Shown one piece after another: positions 33,942 through 41,805 of a stretch of 64,000 bases of DNA. The notes beneath the pieces are model-generated. The model was given only the letters and a program-made list of their open reading frames with translations. It was not told the DNA's origin and ran no database searches. The position numbers were made by a program, and so were the translations under genes. Positions within the stretch are counted from its first letter, which is position 1, and each line of letters begins with the position of its first letter. The stretch is from an uncultured Candidatus Saccharibacteria bacterium (lineage in GTDB: Bacteria; Patescibacteriota; Saccharimonadia; Saccharimonadales; Saccharimonadaceae): NCBI GenBank assembly GCA_946997535.1, contig CAMPVQ010000003.1, forward strand, positions 41,036-105,035. The letters run 5' to 3'.

Positions 33942-34370
33942 TTAGTCTTCAACAACGACACCCATTGAACGTGCCGTACCGGCTACAATCTTTGATGCAG
34001 CTTCGATATCGTTAGCGTTCAAGAACTTCATTTTCTTCTCAGCAATCTCTGCAACCTGAGCCTTGGTAATCTTACCAACCTTATCAGCTTGTGGCTTGCC
34101 TGAACCCTTCTTGATACCAGCGGCTTCACGAATCAAATCGTCAACTGGCTGGCCAAGACAAGTCCAACGGAACTTGCGACCTTCGAGCACTTGGAGGTGA
34201 ACAATCACTTCCTTGCCCATCATATCTTTGGTCTGTTCGTTAAATGGATTAATAAAATCCATCATATTTAAACCCCACTGACCAAGCGTCGAGCCCACTG
34301 GAGGGCCTGCCGTTGCACGGCCAGCTGGAATGCGCAACTTTAAGTTGCCTAATACCTTCTCTTTTGCCAT
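33942..34370 (-). CDS. rplK: 50S ribosomal protein L11 (uL11)
   Basis: GTPase-centre protein. The N-terminal KLRIPAGRATAGPPVGSTLGQWG and C-terminal AGTARSMGVVV are diagnostic. The length is 142 aa. It is first in the rplK-rplA unit with its own promoter; in most bacteria it is directly downstream of nusG, while here an 80-nt promoter region separates them. Confidence 0.97.
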   Translation of the reverse strand: MAKEKVLGNLKLRIPAGRATAGPPVGSTLGQWGLNMMDFINPFNEQTKDMMGKEVIVHLQVLEGRKFRWTCLGQPVDDLIREAAGIKKGSGKPQADKVGKITKAQVAEIAEKKMKFLNANDIEAASKIVAGTARSMGVVVED

Positions 34371-34385
34371 GAGTAACTTATCCTT

Positions 34386-34399
34386 CTTATAATTATAAG
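34386..34399 (-). promoter_or_regulatory. rplK -10 region embedded in a palindrome
   Basis: CTTATAATTATAAG is a perfect 14-bp palindrome that contains TATAAT on both strands. On the minus strand it is followed by AAGGATAAG and the rplK ATG, giving a leader of roughly 15 nt. Confidence 0.5.
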
Positions 34400-34450
34400 T
34401 GCGTAACGTCTAATATATTACCACTATTTAACATTTTTTACAACCACAAG

Positions 34451-34999
34451 TTAAATTTTCTTAACTTGTAGCACGTCGAGCTCAACTGAGGTATCGCGGC
34501 CAAACATGCTGACCATCACCTTAATCTTACCCTTTACGGAATCAACTTCGCACACATTGCCTTCGAAGCCCTTAAATGGACCATCAACAATGCTAACTAC
34601 TTCGCCGACTTGTAGATCAATATCGTGCTTTGGCTCTTCAGCACCCATGCGCTTCTTAATGCTCTTGATTTCTGCGTCGCTAACTGGAGTTGGGTTAGTG
34701 CCAGCACCAACAAAACCGGTCACACCAGGAGTATTGCGAATGATAAACCAAGTCTCTTCATTTAGCTTCATCTCAACTAAGACGTAGCTCTGAAAAATCT
34801 TCTGGTCAACCACACGGCGCTTGCCGTTCTTAATTACAATCATCTTCTCTTTTGGCACCAAGACATTAAATATCTTATCTGCCATATCGACACCCTGAAT
34901 ACGCTGCTTAATCTGGTCGGCTACTTGCTCCTCATAACCAGAATAAGTATGAATTGCGTACCACTGGCGCCTGTCGTCATAACGCTTTGCTTTTGCCAT
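34451..34999 (-). CDS. nusG: Transcription antitermination factor NusG
   Basis: Binds RNA polymerase and couples it to the ribosome. ATG 34999 is chosen because AAGGAG precedes it and MAKAKRYDDRRQWYAIHTYS is the expected N-terminus. The NGN domain contains HTYSGYEEQVADQIKQRI, and the C-terminal KOW domain contains EVVSIVDGPFKGFEGNVCEVD (both quoted in part). The length is 182 aa. It overlaps the secE stop in a TAATG junction. Confidence 0.96.
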   Translation of the reverse strand: MAKAKRYDDRRQWYAIHTYSGYEEQVADQIKQRIQGVDMADKIFNVLVPKEKMIVIKNGKRRVVDQKIFQSYVLVEMKLNEETWFIIRNTPGVTGFVGAGTNPTPVSDAEIKSIKKRMGAEEPKHDIDLQVGEVVSIVDGPFKGFEGNVCEVDSVKGKIKVMVSMFGRDTSVELDVLQVKKI

Positions 35000-35250
35000 T
35001 AAATTAGACTCCTTACAATCCACTGTGACGCAAAATCACATAATGCCACTAATGCGCCAATAAATAAACTAAACGCCATCACCGCAAAGGTCAACTGCCA
35101 AGTTTCCTTGCGACTAGGCCACTCAACCTGTTTTAGCTCACGCCAACTATCGCGTACATAATGTCCTAACGCGACAAATGGGCGGGCCAACCAGACTGGT
35201 TTGGTGCTTGATTTAGCCTTTTTTGGCTGCTTTGCACTATCTTTCGCCAT
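34999..35250 (-). CDS. secE: Protein translocase subunit SecE
   Basis: An 83-aa short-type SecE with a Lys/Ser-rich N-terminus, the conserved amphipathic segment VRDSWRELKQVEWPSRKETW and one membrane helix (residues about 55-78). It stabilises SecY. The secE-nusG order is standard. Its promoter is embedded in a terminator hairpin. Confidence 0.94.
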   Translation of the reverse strand: MAKDSAKQPKKAKSSTKPVWLARPFVALGHYVRDSWRELKQVEWPSRKETWQLTFAVMAFSLFIGALVALCDFASQWIVRSLI

Positions 35251-35269
35251 GCTTCACACTCCTTAACTT

Positions 35270-35298
35270 AAAAAGCTTGTATCATAATAATACAAGCT
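35270..35298 (-). terminator. Intrinsic terminator after the M16 peptidase gene, containing the secE -10 box
   Basis: Arms AGCTTGTAT (35274-35282) and ATACAAGCT (35290-35298) form a 9-bp stem with a 7-nt loop, followed on the minus strand by TTTTT. The secE -10 box TATGAT (35281-35286) lies within it, so the hairpin can form only in transcripts arriving from upstream. Confidence 0.75.
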
Positions 35299-35309
35299 GT
35301 CAATGTCAA
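35281..35309 (-). promoter_or_regulatory. secE-nusG promoter
   Basis: Consensus -35 TTGACA (35304-35309), 17-nt spacer, -10 TATGAT (35281-35286). A second TTGACA at 35298-35303 is adjacent. This is among the best promoters in the window. Confidence 0.75.
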
Positions 35310-35325
35310 GTATAGCACAAAATGC

Positions 35326-36615
35326 TTACTTATCAAATAGCACGGCGAACTTGGTCTGCATTTGGCCAGCAATATCTTGGCTGGTCTTGCCATATAGCCC
35401 TAGCACCCAGCAATTTTCCGCGAAGAATTCCTTTGCTACTCGCACCATTTGCTCTACGGTGACTGCATTGATTAGCTCAGGTATCTCAGCGTAGTTGTTA
35501 ATCTCATCCTTCAAGAAGTATGCCGATGACATTAGCCCCACTAATTGTTCGACCGTTTGGATACCCATCTGATAACGCCCCAAGCGGTATGATTTCGCAG
35601 CATCTAGCTCATCGGCCAAAATGTCGCCTGCGCAAACACGTTTTAACTCGCGCACAATCAAATCCATTAGCTCTGGTAACTTCGCCTCTGACACTTCAGT
35701 TGAAAAATTCCACCCACTCTCAAATAAGTCACGATAGGAACCAGAAGTAACATAGTAAGCCAGCCCTCGGCGACGGGCGTCGCCATTAATGCGCGAACGC
35801 ATCGTGCTAGTTAAAATATGATTTAGAAGCATCATCGCGTAGTGGTCAGACTTATTTAAGGCGCGGCGCAACCGCAATTTAATCTTCAAAACGATTTCTG
35901 GCACATTTTCACGATATACCAAAATAGCTGGCGCAGAATGAAGCTTATCCGCCACGCGCTCAAAACGTTCACCCTCTGGCAACGTGAACGAATTCATAAT
36001 TTCTTCCGCCCGCGCCAAACGGTCGCCCGTAAAATCGCCCGCCATAATGAAGCGCATGTTATTCATCGTATGAGTACGGCGCCAATGCTCGCGAATGTCT
36101 TCCACGGTGATATTGTCCAGCGACTTCAAGCTCTCCGGCACGGTTTTAGTCTTGTCACCCAAGGCTTGACACATGAGAGGGCTAATTACCCAGCCAGCCT
36201 CAGACAAGTAGCCCGACAGCTCACTCCTTACATTGCCCATTTCGCTCTTAAATTCCGCCTCAGTAAACTTTGGCGTACAAATCGACACCGCCTGCAGCTG
36301 TAGAATACGATCCCACTCAAAATCTGCACAAACCGACTCATAGGTCATACCAATATCACCCGTGCCAGCGTTATGGTAAGCACCGTTTTTTGTAAAGACG
36401 GTCTCAAAGTCAGCCACCGATTTAAAATCGCGGTTGGCGCCAAACGCCATATGTTCCATCAAGTGCGCCGCCTCTGACTTATGTTCGTAATCCTTAACGT
36501 AACTACTACCAGCAATAAATTGAATCCGCGACGACATCACGGTCGCCCCCGGAACATTAATCATCAACCCTTTGCCGCCACGCTTTAGCTGGCACTCTGT
36601 TACGTTATACTTCAT
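35326..36615 (-). CDS. M16-family zinc peptidase
   Basis: A 429-aa soluble protein with the inverted zinc motif HxxEH as HLMEH (His51, Glu54, His55), followed by the M16 fold. The second half has the substrate-binding RRRGLAYYVTSGSYRD block. It resembles bacterial processing peptidases of the PqqL/YmxG type. No signal peptide is present. AAAGGGG precedes ATG 36615. Substrates are unknown; it may degrade or process peptides inside the cell. It is a single-gene unit with its own terminator. Confidence 0.88.
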   Translation of the reverse strand: MKYNVTECQLKRGGKGLMINVPGATVMSSRIQFIAGSSYVKDYEHKSEAAHLMEHMAFGANRDFKSVADFETVFTKNGAYHNAGTGDIGMTYESVCADFEWDRILQLQAVSICTPKFTEAEFKSEMGNVRSELSGYLSEAGWVISPLMCQALGDKTKTVPESLKSLDNITVEDIREHWRRTHTMNNMRFIMAGDFTGDRLARAEEIMNSFTLPEGERFERVADKLHSAPAILVYRENVPEIVLKIKLRLRRALNKSDHYAMMLLNHILTSTMRSRINGDARRRGLAYYVTSGSYRDLFESGWNFSTEVSEAKLPELMDLIVRELKRVCAGDILADELDAAKSYRLGRYQMGIQTVEQLVGLMSSAYFLKDEINNYAEIPELINAVTVEQMVRVAKEFFAENCWVLGLYGKTSQDIAGQMQTKFAVLFDK

Positions 36616-36679
36616 GTACCCCTTTACTAATTTAAACTATTAATATTTTAGTCAAACCAACACCACACTGTCAATAAAA

Positions 36680-36696
36680 TGCCCCAAGAAGGGGCA
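36680..36696 (-). terminator. Intrinsic terminator after the 141-aa protein gene
   Basis: Hairpin TGCCCC / GGGGCA with a 5-nt loop, followed on the minus strand by TTTTATT. Confidence 0.8.
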
Positions 36697-36725
36697 CTTA
36701 TGCTTTAGCGATAAATTATCGTAAT

Positions 36726-37151
36726 TTAGCCGTTAGCGCCACGCATAATTGCGTCACGACTCGAGATAATCTCTTGCTTTAGCTCGTCTAGAGTATGGCG
36801 AACTACGTCTTGATAATCTGGGCGATTCTTTTGTAACCACTTCAAAGCACCAAATTGGCTCATCAAAGCCTGCTCTGGAGCGTCCGGCTGACTAGCAGCT
36901 AGCTGTTGGTACTCAGCATCGTTACGAAAATTAGGCATATTGGCGGCAAACCACTTGTTCATTCCTTCTTCATCGCCATCCACGAAGTAACCAAACTCAT
37001 CTAGCAATTCATCGCTCATGCCGTTTGTTAAACGGTCGCCCACGCGTTGTTCCAACTCGCGGCTAATATGCTCGGCAAATTCACGCTTTTCTTCTGGCTT
37101 CAAATCGGTTAGCCCCAATTCGTCGACAAACTTTTCATCGATTGCGTACAT
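36726..37151 (-). CDS. DUF5663-like small acidic protein
   Basis: A 141-aa acidic helical protein. Its first ~60 residues (LGLTDLKPEEKREFAEHISRELEQRVG, quoted in part, followed by LTNGMSDELLDEFGYFVDGD) match the pattern I associate with DUF5663 of CPR bacteria. It has no membrane helix and no catalytic motif. AAGGA precedes the ATG and a TATAAT box lies at 37194-37199. The function is unknown; it is monocistronic. Confidence 0.65.
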   Translation of the reverse strand: MYAIDEKFVDELGLTDLKPEEKREFAEHISRELEQRVGDRLTNGMSDELLDEFGYFVDGDEEGMNKWFAANMPNFRNDAEYQQLAASQPDAPEQALMSQFGALKWLQKNRPDYQDVVRHTLDELKQEIISSRDAIMRGANG

Positions 37152-37227
37152 TTAGATTCCATCCTTTCGCTATAATTAGGTCTATATGGTTTAATTATAA
37201 CACATTTTGCCATAAGCAATATAGTTT

Positions 37228-38229
37228 TTAGCTAAAATAAAGCTTCATAATTGCCCGCGCTACTGCATCTGGATTATGGCGAATCAATGAACGCTGGCTA
37301 GCCAACGGGTCAACTTTAGAATTATTCTGCCAAATCTGGCGCGACAATAATTTAGCACCAATCGATTTATAGTGCGCTTGTTTGAGCGCCGCCTCGTCAA
37401 TTTTAACCGGTCGCTCGCCCGCCTTGGCGTAACAGGTAAGCAACTCCTCCGATGGCCGACAAATATTATAAATTACATAGTCGATAAACTTCGCACCCGC
37501 AATCCGCTCTAGCTCATTCGCATAATCATGTACCGCAAAGCCCTCGGTCTGCCCCGGCTTATTAACCAAATTAGCAATATAAACTTTACGGGCTGGCGCG
37601 CGCGATAGTAGCTTACCCATCTCGGGAATTGCCAAGGCTGGCGATAATGAACTATATAGGTTACCTGGAGCCACCACAATTAAGTCGGCCTGCTCAATCG
37701 ACTCAACCACCGCGGGGTTGATATGCACCCGACCATGCCCCACTCGCTTCTTCACCTTAATTAATGGCCTTGTTGACAACTGCGATTCGGTTAATAAGTC
37801 TTCACCGCAAATTACGCGCTTGCCGTCATGCGCTTCTAGTTCAATATCATCTAGTGTCACGGGCAGCACGGCGCCATCCACGCGCAATACTTCTTCCGCC
37901 AGATTCACCGCATCAGCAAAACTACCAGTCATCTTTTCAAGCGCGGTCAAAAAGAGGTTACCAAAGGCATGCCCCGCCATAATACCCTCATCAAACCGGT
38001 AGTTAAACAAATCACGCACTCTTGGACTAGCGCTCAACGCCACCAAGCACTGGCGCACGTCACCCGGTGGTAGCACGCCATATTCATCGCGCAACTGGCC
38101 CGTCGAACCGCCGTTATCCGCCATGCTAACCAGAGCAGTCAAATGCCGCGCGTAGCTCTTGAGCCCAGTAAGAACCACAAACGATCCCGTACCGCCGCCA
38201 ATTACCACAATCCGCGGGCCCGCATTCAT
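37228..38229 (-). CDS. yvcK: YvcK/CofD-like protein (gluconeogenesis factor family)
   Basis: A 333-aa Rossmann-like protein. The N-terminus IVVIGGGTGSFVVLTGLKSY and VSMADNGGSTGQLRDEYGVLPPGD (quoted in part) are hallmarks of the YvcK branch of the CofD superfamily. Members bind UDP-sugars and are linked to cell-wall and carbon metabolism; there is no coenzyme F420 pathway context here. The start lies 2 nt after the stop of the KwaB-like gene, so they form one operon. Confidence 0.9.
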   Translation of the reverse strand: MNAGPRIVVIGGGTGSFVVLTGLKSYARHLTALVSMADNGGSTGQLRDEYGVLPPGDVRQCLVALSASPRVRDLFNYRFDEGIMAGHAFGNLFLTALEKMTGSFADAVNLAEEVLRVDGAVLPVTLDDIELEAHDGKRVICGEDLLTESQLSTRPLIKVKKRVGHGRVHINPAVVESIEQADLIVVAPGNLYSSLSPALAIPEMGKLLSRAPARKVYIANLVNKPGQTEGFAVHDYANELERIAGAKFIDYVIYNICRPSEELLTCYAKAGERPVKIDEAALKQAHYKSIGAKLLSRQIWQNNSKVDPLASQRSLIRHNPDAVARAIMKLYFS

Positions 38230-38231
38230 CG

Positions 38232-39371
38232 TTATTCTCCGTCGCCACCTTCAAGCAACTTTTTACCTTTAACTTCGTACTTGAAACCAGTTAGCTCTGA
38301 GGTCATAAAGTCGTCGTTTAATAGACTCACGAAGATGTCAAGGTCTTTATTGTCCATAATGATAATCGCGCCGCTATCAGTAGTCATCAAATTGAGCGCC
38401 ATATCTTCAGCGTATTGCACTAGTTCCTCTTGCGTCTTAGTGCCGATATCCAGCTTTTGTAACTTATTAATCAGCTTAGTTTTGCCAGCAATCATTGTAT
38501 TCAGATCTTGCCCATCTGGAAAGTTAAGGTCATAATGTGACAAAATCTGCTCTACTTTCTTGTCAGCAATTGACTGCTTCTTAAAGTTGTAGCCAAACAT
38601 CGCCTCAAATTTTTTCGGCGCAAAAGCAAAGATACGCTGGTTAGTATCCTCACCCTCCGCTGCCGCGTTGCCGCAAATCAACACTTGATTATCCGTCGGC
38701 ACCTTAAAGGCTGTAGTTGCCTTAAATGTATCAAGCTTGCCATTATCGTCAATCTGCCAAGCAGTGCGCTCATTGAGGCTGCCTGAGCCAGCCAACTGCT
38801 TCACTACATAAAATGGCTCGATGTCCTTGTGCGTAAACCGCGCCACCACCATCTTGATAGTCTTAAACTCATGGTTATACTCATCAAACGCCTCAATCGT
38901 TTCGCGTTCATGCTCGATAATATTTAGTACATGGTTTGCATTCGACACTTGCTTGCGCGTGGAGTACAGTAGTACTCCAGGCTCTTGTTCTGACTTCTCG
39001 TAGGCTCGCACCTCTAGCCCTAGGCCAGCGCCCTTCTCGATGTCATTCAGTACACCCAACAAAAACACCGGCGCCACCTGCGGTAATAGTTCACTTGCGA
39101 TTGGCAGTTGATAAACTGTATAATGCTTATTGACTAAAAACAGCTCAATCTTAAGGTCATTCTTGATGCGCGATAGATTATTACCCCACGCAAAAATATC
39201 GAAGCTATTAGTGCGATTCAGTTCCTCTGGCCGTTCAGGCGCATGGTGCTCAACCTGTGGCGTAGTATCCACTGTCACCTCATCTTGGTTACGCGCAGCC
39301 TCTAGCTCAGCGTCATATTCCGGATTGACATCATTTGCCTCCGGATTACCCTCTACTTGTTCATTATTCAT
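38232..39371 (-). CDS. DUF4868/KwaB-like candidate protein
   Basis: A 379-aa soluble acidic protein. ATG 39371 is chosen because TATAAT lies exactly 6 nt upstream; the longer frame crosses that promoter. After a disordered Glu/Asn-rich N-terminus, residues about 45-375 show a layout I associate with DUF4868, the fold of the Kiwa defence protein KwaB: ELFLVNKHYTVYQLPIAS, then DNQVLICGN, AFAPKKFEAMFGYNF, and FMTSELTGFKYEVKGKKLL near the end. No KwaA-like membrane protein is adjacent. The link is by pattern only. It is coupled to yvcK. Confidence 0.4.
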   Translation of the reverse strand: MNNEQVEGNPEANDVNPEYDAELEAARNQDEVTVDTTPQVEHHAPERPEELNRTNSFDIFAWGNNLSRIKNDLKIELFLVNKHYTVYQLPIASELLPQVAPVFLLGVLNDIEKGAGLGLEVRAYEKSEQEPGVLLYSTRKQVSNANHVLNIIEHERETIEAFDEYNHEFKTIKMVVARFTHKDIEPFYVVKQLAGSGSLNERTAWQIDDNGKLDTFKATTAFKVPTDNQVLICGNAAAEGEDTNQRIFAFAPKKFEAMFGYNFKKQSIADKKVEQILSHYDLNFPDGQDLNTMIAGKTKLINKLQKLDIGTKTQEELVQYAEDMALNLMTTDSGAIIIMDNKDLDIFVSLLNDDFMTSELTGFKYEVKGKKLLEGGDGE

Positions 39372-39377
39372 ACCTGC

Positions 39378-39383
39378 ATTATA
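39378..39383 (-). promoter_or_regulatory. -10 box of a leaderless promoter for the DUF4868-like gene
   Basis: TATAAT on the minus strand 6 nt before ATG 39371, in the 22-nt gap after the RNase H stop. Confidence 0.55.
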
Positions 39384-39393
39384 GCAGATATGG

Positions 39394-39861
39394 CTAGTTG
39401 CGCTCAATTGAATCTGCCGGCACCGTGCCAACCACACCAGCTTTGCGCGCTAAATTAGCCCATGTATCCGCCATCTCATTGTAGGTTGTGCCAACGTGCG
39501 CCCTGGTCCACTGCAAATCAGCCTGTGAGGCTTGATATAACTCGTAAAGCTTAATTACAATATCACGATTCTTAATTTTATCTGGCCAGCCTTTCGCCTG
39601 CCAGCCACTAGCCCATTTTGTCAAAACATTTAGCCAGAACTGACTATCAGTAGTAATACGGCATGGCCGACCACCGGCATCAATTAGAGCCGTCATTAGA
39701 GCAAGCCCCTCCATACGGATATTGGTAGTCTGTCGATTTGACACAGCACTATCCACCGGCTCACTGCCCACTAGATAAGGCTGACCATTCTTAATAACCG
39801 CAAACCCACCGGGACCAGGGTTACATGGCGCCGTGCTACCGTCTGTGTAATATGAATCCAT
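39394..39861 (-). CDS. rnhA: Ribonuclease HI-type protein
   Basis: A 155-aa RNase H fold nuclease that would cleave RNA in RNA-DNA hybrids. The acidic residues are in place: Asp in YYTDGSTAPCNPGPGG, Glu in RMEGLALMTAL, Asp in ITTDSQFWLNVL and Asp in EMADTWANLA. The His-containing loop RAHVG is present. It starts 2 nt after the stop of the DsbA-like gene. Confidence 0.9.
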   Translation of the reverse strand: MDSYYTDGSTAPCNPGPGGFAVIKNGQPYLVGSEPVDSAVSNRQTTNIRMEGLALMTALIDAGGRPCRITTDSQFWLNVLTKWASGWQAKGWPDKIKNRDIVIKLYELYQASQADLQWTRAHVGTTYNEMADTWANLARKAGVVGTVPADSIERN

Positions 39862-39862
39862 T

Positions 39863-40684
39863 TTACTTTAATGCAGCATCAATAGCAGCCCGAATCTCAC
39901 TATCAGAAGGCTTTACCGTCTTGCCGTTCACAATAATTGTTGGCGTACCATTAATATTTGACCTCTCGCCAAAATCACGGTCACGCGCTAGCTTTCTATC
40001 AATTGTATTATCCTTATGCGCTTTAAATACTGCTAGTAATTTATTACCATCAAGGCCAGCCTGCTTAGCCATATCAATTAGCTTAGCGTCAAGATCAGAT
40101 GCCTCAATATAGTCTGTTGTCATCCAGTCATGGCTGCTATATAGAACATCCGCCATCTTGAAGTAGCCAGCCTGATCGCCAACAATATATGCCGCCTCCG
40201 CCGCACGTGCCGTAATTGCCGAATAAGTATGACCTACGTTATAAGAACGATAGACAAACAACACCTTATCACGATAATCGCTATTAATTTTCTTCATTGT
40301 GGCATGAATCTTCTGGCAATACGGGCACGTAAAGTCAGCATACTCCAGTACTGTAACCTTAGAATCGAGTTTACCATCAAAGTGGTCAATCAGATGAGTA
40401 CTTGAAGAGGCGTCAGTTACTGGCTTTGTTAGCTCGGCTGGCAACGCATCAGACTTATCTTCATTTGCATCTTTTTTAGCGTCTCGCACCTTAGTGTTAT
40501 TCCTGCTTGCGCTAAGTTTAGCTGCCTTTGAACTATCATTTAGTGAATTATAAATAAAGCACGATAGTAAAATGATGACAGCCAATACTACGAAACCAAC
40601 AATGGTCAATAACGATACCAAGGCGCGCGAACGCTTAGCGGCCTCCAATTTGGCTTCTTTTGATTCTGGTTGATACTTAAACAT
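39863..40684 (-). CDS. Membrane-anchored DsbA/thioredoxin-like oxidoreductase
   Basis: A 273-aa protein with an N-terminal membrane anchor (residues about 25-48) and an extracytoplasmic thioredoxin-fold domain. The active site is CPYC in EYADFTCPYCQKIHATM, and the cis-Pro loop is GTPTIIVNG. It probably forms or repairs disulfides in exported proteins, which fits the many Cys-rich secreted proteins of this window. ATG 40684 overlaps the preceding stop (TAATG); GGAGG lies upstream. Confidence 0.9.
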   Translation of the reverse strand: MFKYQPESKEAKLEAAKRSRALVSLLTIVGFVVLAVIILLSCFIYNSLNDSSKAAKLSASRNNTKVRDAKKDANEDKSDALPAELTKPVTDASSSTHLIDHFDGKLDSKVTVLEYADFTCPYCQKIHATMKKINSDYRDKVLFVYRSYNVGHTYSAITARAAEAAYIVGDQAGYFKMADVLYSSHDWMTTDYIEASDLDAKLIDMAKQAGLDGNKLLAVFKAHKDNTIDRKLARDRDFGERSNINGTPTIIVNGKTVKPSDSEIRAAIDAALK

Positions 40685-41211
40685 TATAAAATCGCCTCCA
40701 CTGCTGCCCACTCAGCATTAGGATTATCATCTGGTACAATTACTGATACTTGGTCGCCAATATGACCACGGAAGAAGGTAACTGACGCTAGTAACACACG
40801 ATACTCACGCGAACCAGCCTCTACATAGTACGCACCATCGTGTTGTACCAATGTGCCAACTAGCTGTCGACGCGGTACCGGCCCAATCTGCTTGTAAATA
40901 AACGATCCGTCGTTAGCAATTGTTAGCTTTAGAATGTCACCTTCAACTAGCTTTGACTTTGAAGCATAGTTGGCTGGTACTGGGTAAGACTTACCCTCAT
41001 TATCGTGCATTGTCTGGCCGTCAAAAACGCCTTCGATCACCTTGCCGGTTACATCTGACGCAGTACGCGCTGGCATATCATCATCACCGACGATTGAATA
41101 GAGTAGTTCTTTGGCTGCTGCCAAATTCTTCTCTGCCTCAATTAATAAACTGCGTAACCGCTTGACTTGCTTGTCTGGCAAAGTTGATTCATCGAACTTA
41201 TTCTCGCTCAT
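40684..41211 (-). CDS. Conserved hypothetical protein with N-terminal helix and beta-rich C-terminus
   Basis: A 175-aa soluble protein. The start MSENKFDES at 41211 is preferred to an upstream in-frame ATG because AGAGAGA precedes it. A charged N-terminal helix (VKRLRSLLIEAEKNLAAAKELL) is followed by about 120 residues of predicted beta structure in two similar halves (KVIEGVFDGQTMHDNEG and LVGTLVQHDGAYYVEAG), suggesting two OB-like units. The function is unknown. It heads an operon with the DsbA-like, RNase H and downstream genes. Confidence 0.65.
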   Translation of the reverse strand: MSENKFDESTLPDKQVKRLRSLLIEAEKNLAAAKELLYSIVGDDDMPARTASDVTGKVIEGVFDGQTMHDNEGKSYPVPANYASKSKLVEGDILKLTIANDGSFIYKQIGPVPRRQLVGTLVQHDGAYYVEAGSREYRVLLASVTFFRGHIGDQVSVIVPDDNPNAEWAAVEAIL

Positions 41212-41246
41212 AGTTCTCTCTTTCTTTTTCTTAATCCTCACCGGTT

Positions 41247-41275
41247 ATTATAGCGTACAAATTGGCCCGCGTCAA
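41247..41275 (-). promoter_or_regulatory. Promoter of the 175-aa/DsbA-like/rnhA operon
   Basis: -10 TATAAT (41247-41252), 17-nt spacer, -35 TTGACG (41270-41275), on the minus strand. Confidence 0.65.
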
Positions 41276-41319
41276 CATTAAATTTATCCACATAATTAAC
41301 AGATAAGGCATATAAAAGT

Positions 41320-41342
41320 GTTGTATTTTTTAGTAATACAAC
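41320..41342. repeat. Intergenic inverted repeat between divergent genes
   Basis: Perfect 8-bp inverted repeat GTTGTATT / AATACAAC with a 7-nt T-rich spacer, in the region between the divergent 175-aa and 95-aa genes. It might be an operator for either, or a weak terminator; no other copy was seen. Confidence 0.35.
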
Positions 41343-41403
41343 GTATATTTGCGCAAATCTCATGCCTAAGTTTTGCCAAATTGTCAAAATAACCGCAACC
41401 ATC

Positions 41404-41432
41404 TTGACAAAATTAACATAATAGCTTATAAT
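41404..41432 (+). promoter_or_regulatory. Promoter of the 95-aa protein gene
   Basis: Consensus TTGACA (41404-41409), 17-nt spacer, TATAAT (41427-41432). It predicts a leader of about 35 nt that carries GGAGG before the ATG, so this gene is not leaderless. Confidence 0.8.
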
Positions 41433-41473
41433 ATAACTGGATTAACAAAATCAGCACCTTCCGGAGGACTATT

Positions 41474-41761
41474 ATGAACGTTTTTAAACGTATGAAGCGT
41501 TTCTTCACTTCGCTTATCTATAACGACAAGTTATACTACTCGTTGTCTAATGCTGAAAAGAAATTAGCTGAGCACCATGATAGCGACGAAGATATCGCAG
41601 AGTTTCGCGATGCAGTCATTCATTATATAAAATATTGTAATGAGAAGGATGGCAGAGCCATCGCCGAAAGCGAATTAGTTCGCTTAGCGCATTACATCGA
41701 TGTAAATAGCTTTCTCTATTACTATACCAGTTTAATGATTTGGCAAGCCTGCGATGAATAA
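41474..41761 (+). CDS. Small soluble helical protein, unknown function
   Basis: A 95-aa protein, basic at the N-terminus (MNVFKRMKRFFTSLIYNDKLY) and otherwise acidic and helical, rich in Tyr. No known domain. It has the most canonical expression signals of the window: a consensus promoter, GGAGG ribosome-binding site and a strong terminator, which suggests high expression. Confidence 0.7.
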   Translation: MNVFKRMKRFFTSLIYNDKLYYSLSNAEKKLAEHHDSDEDIAEFRDAVIHYIKYCNEKDGRAIAESELVRLAHYIDVNSFLYYYTSLMIWQACDE

Positions 41762-41776
41762 ATAACTCCTAGCAAA

Positions 41777-41804
41777 CACCCCCAATAATTTGGGGGTGCA
41801 TTTT
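41777..41804 (+). terminator. Intrinsic terminator between the 95-aa gene and der
   Basis: Hairpin CACCCCCAA / TTGGGGGTG followed by CATTTTATT on the plus strand. It lies between convergent genes and may serve both. Confidence 0.88.
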
Positions 41805-41805
41805 A

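Noticed and set aside
41284..41292. Perfect DnaA box TTATCCACA
   Set aside because: Single copy, with no cluster of boxes, no AT-rich unwinding element and no dnaA or dnaN nearby. One 9-mer is expected by chance at this frequency.
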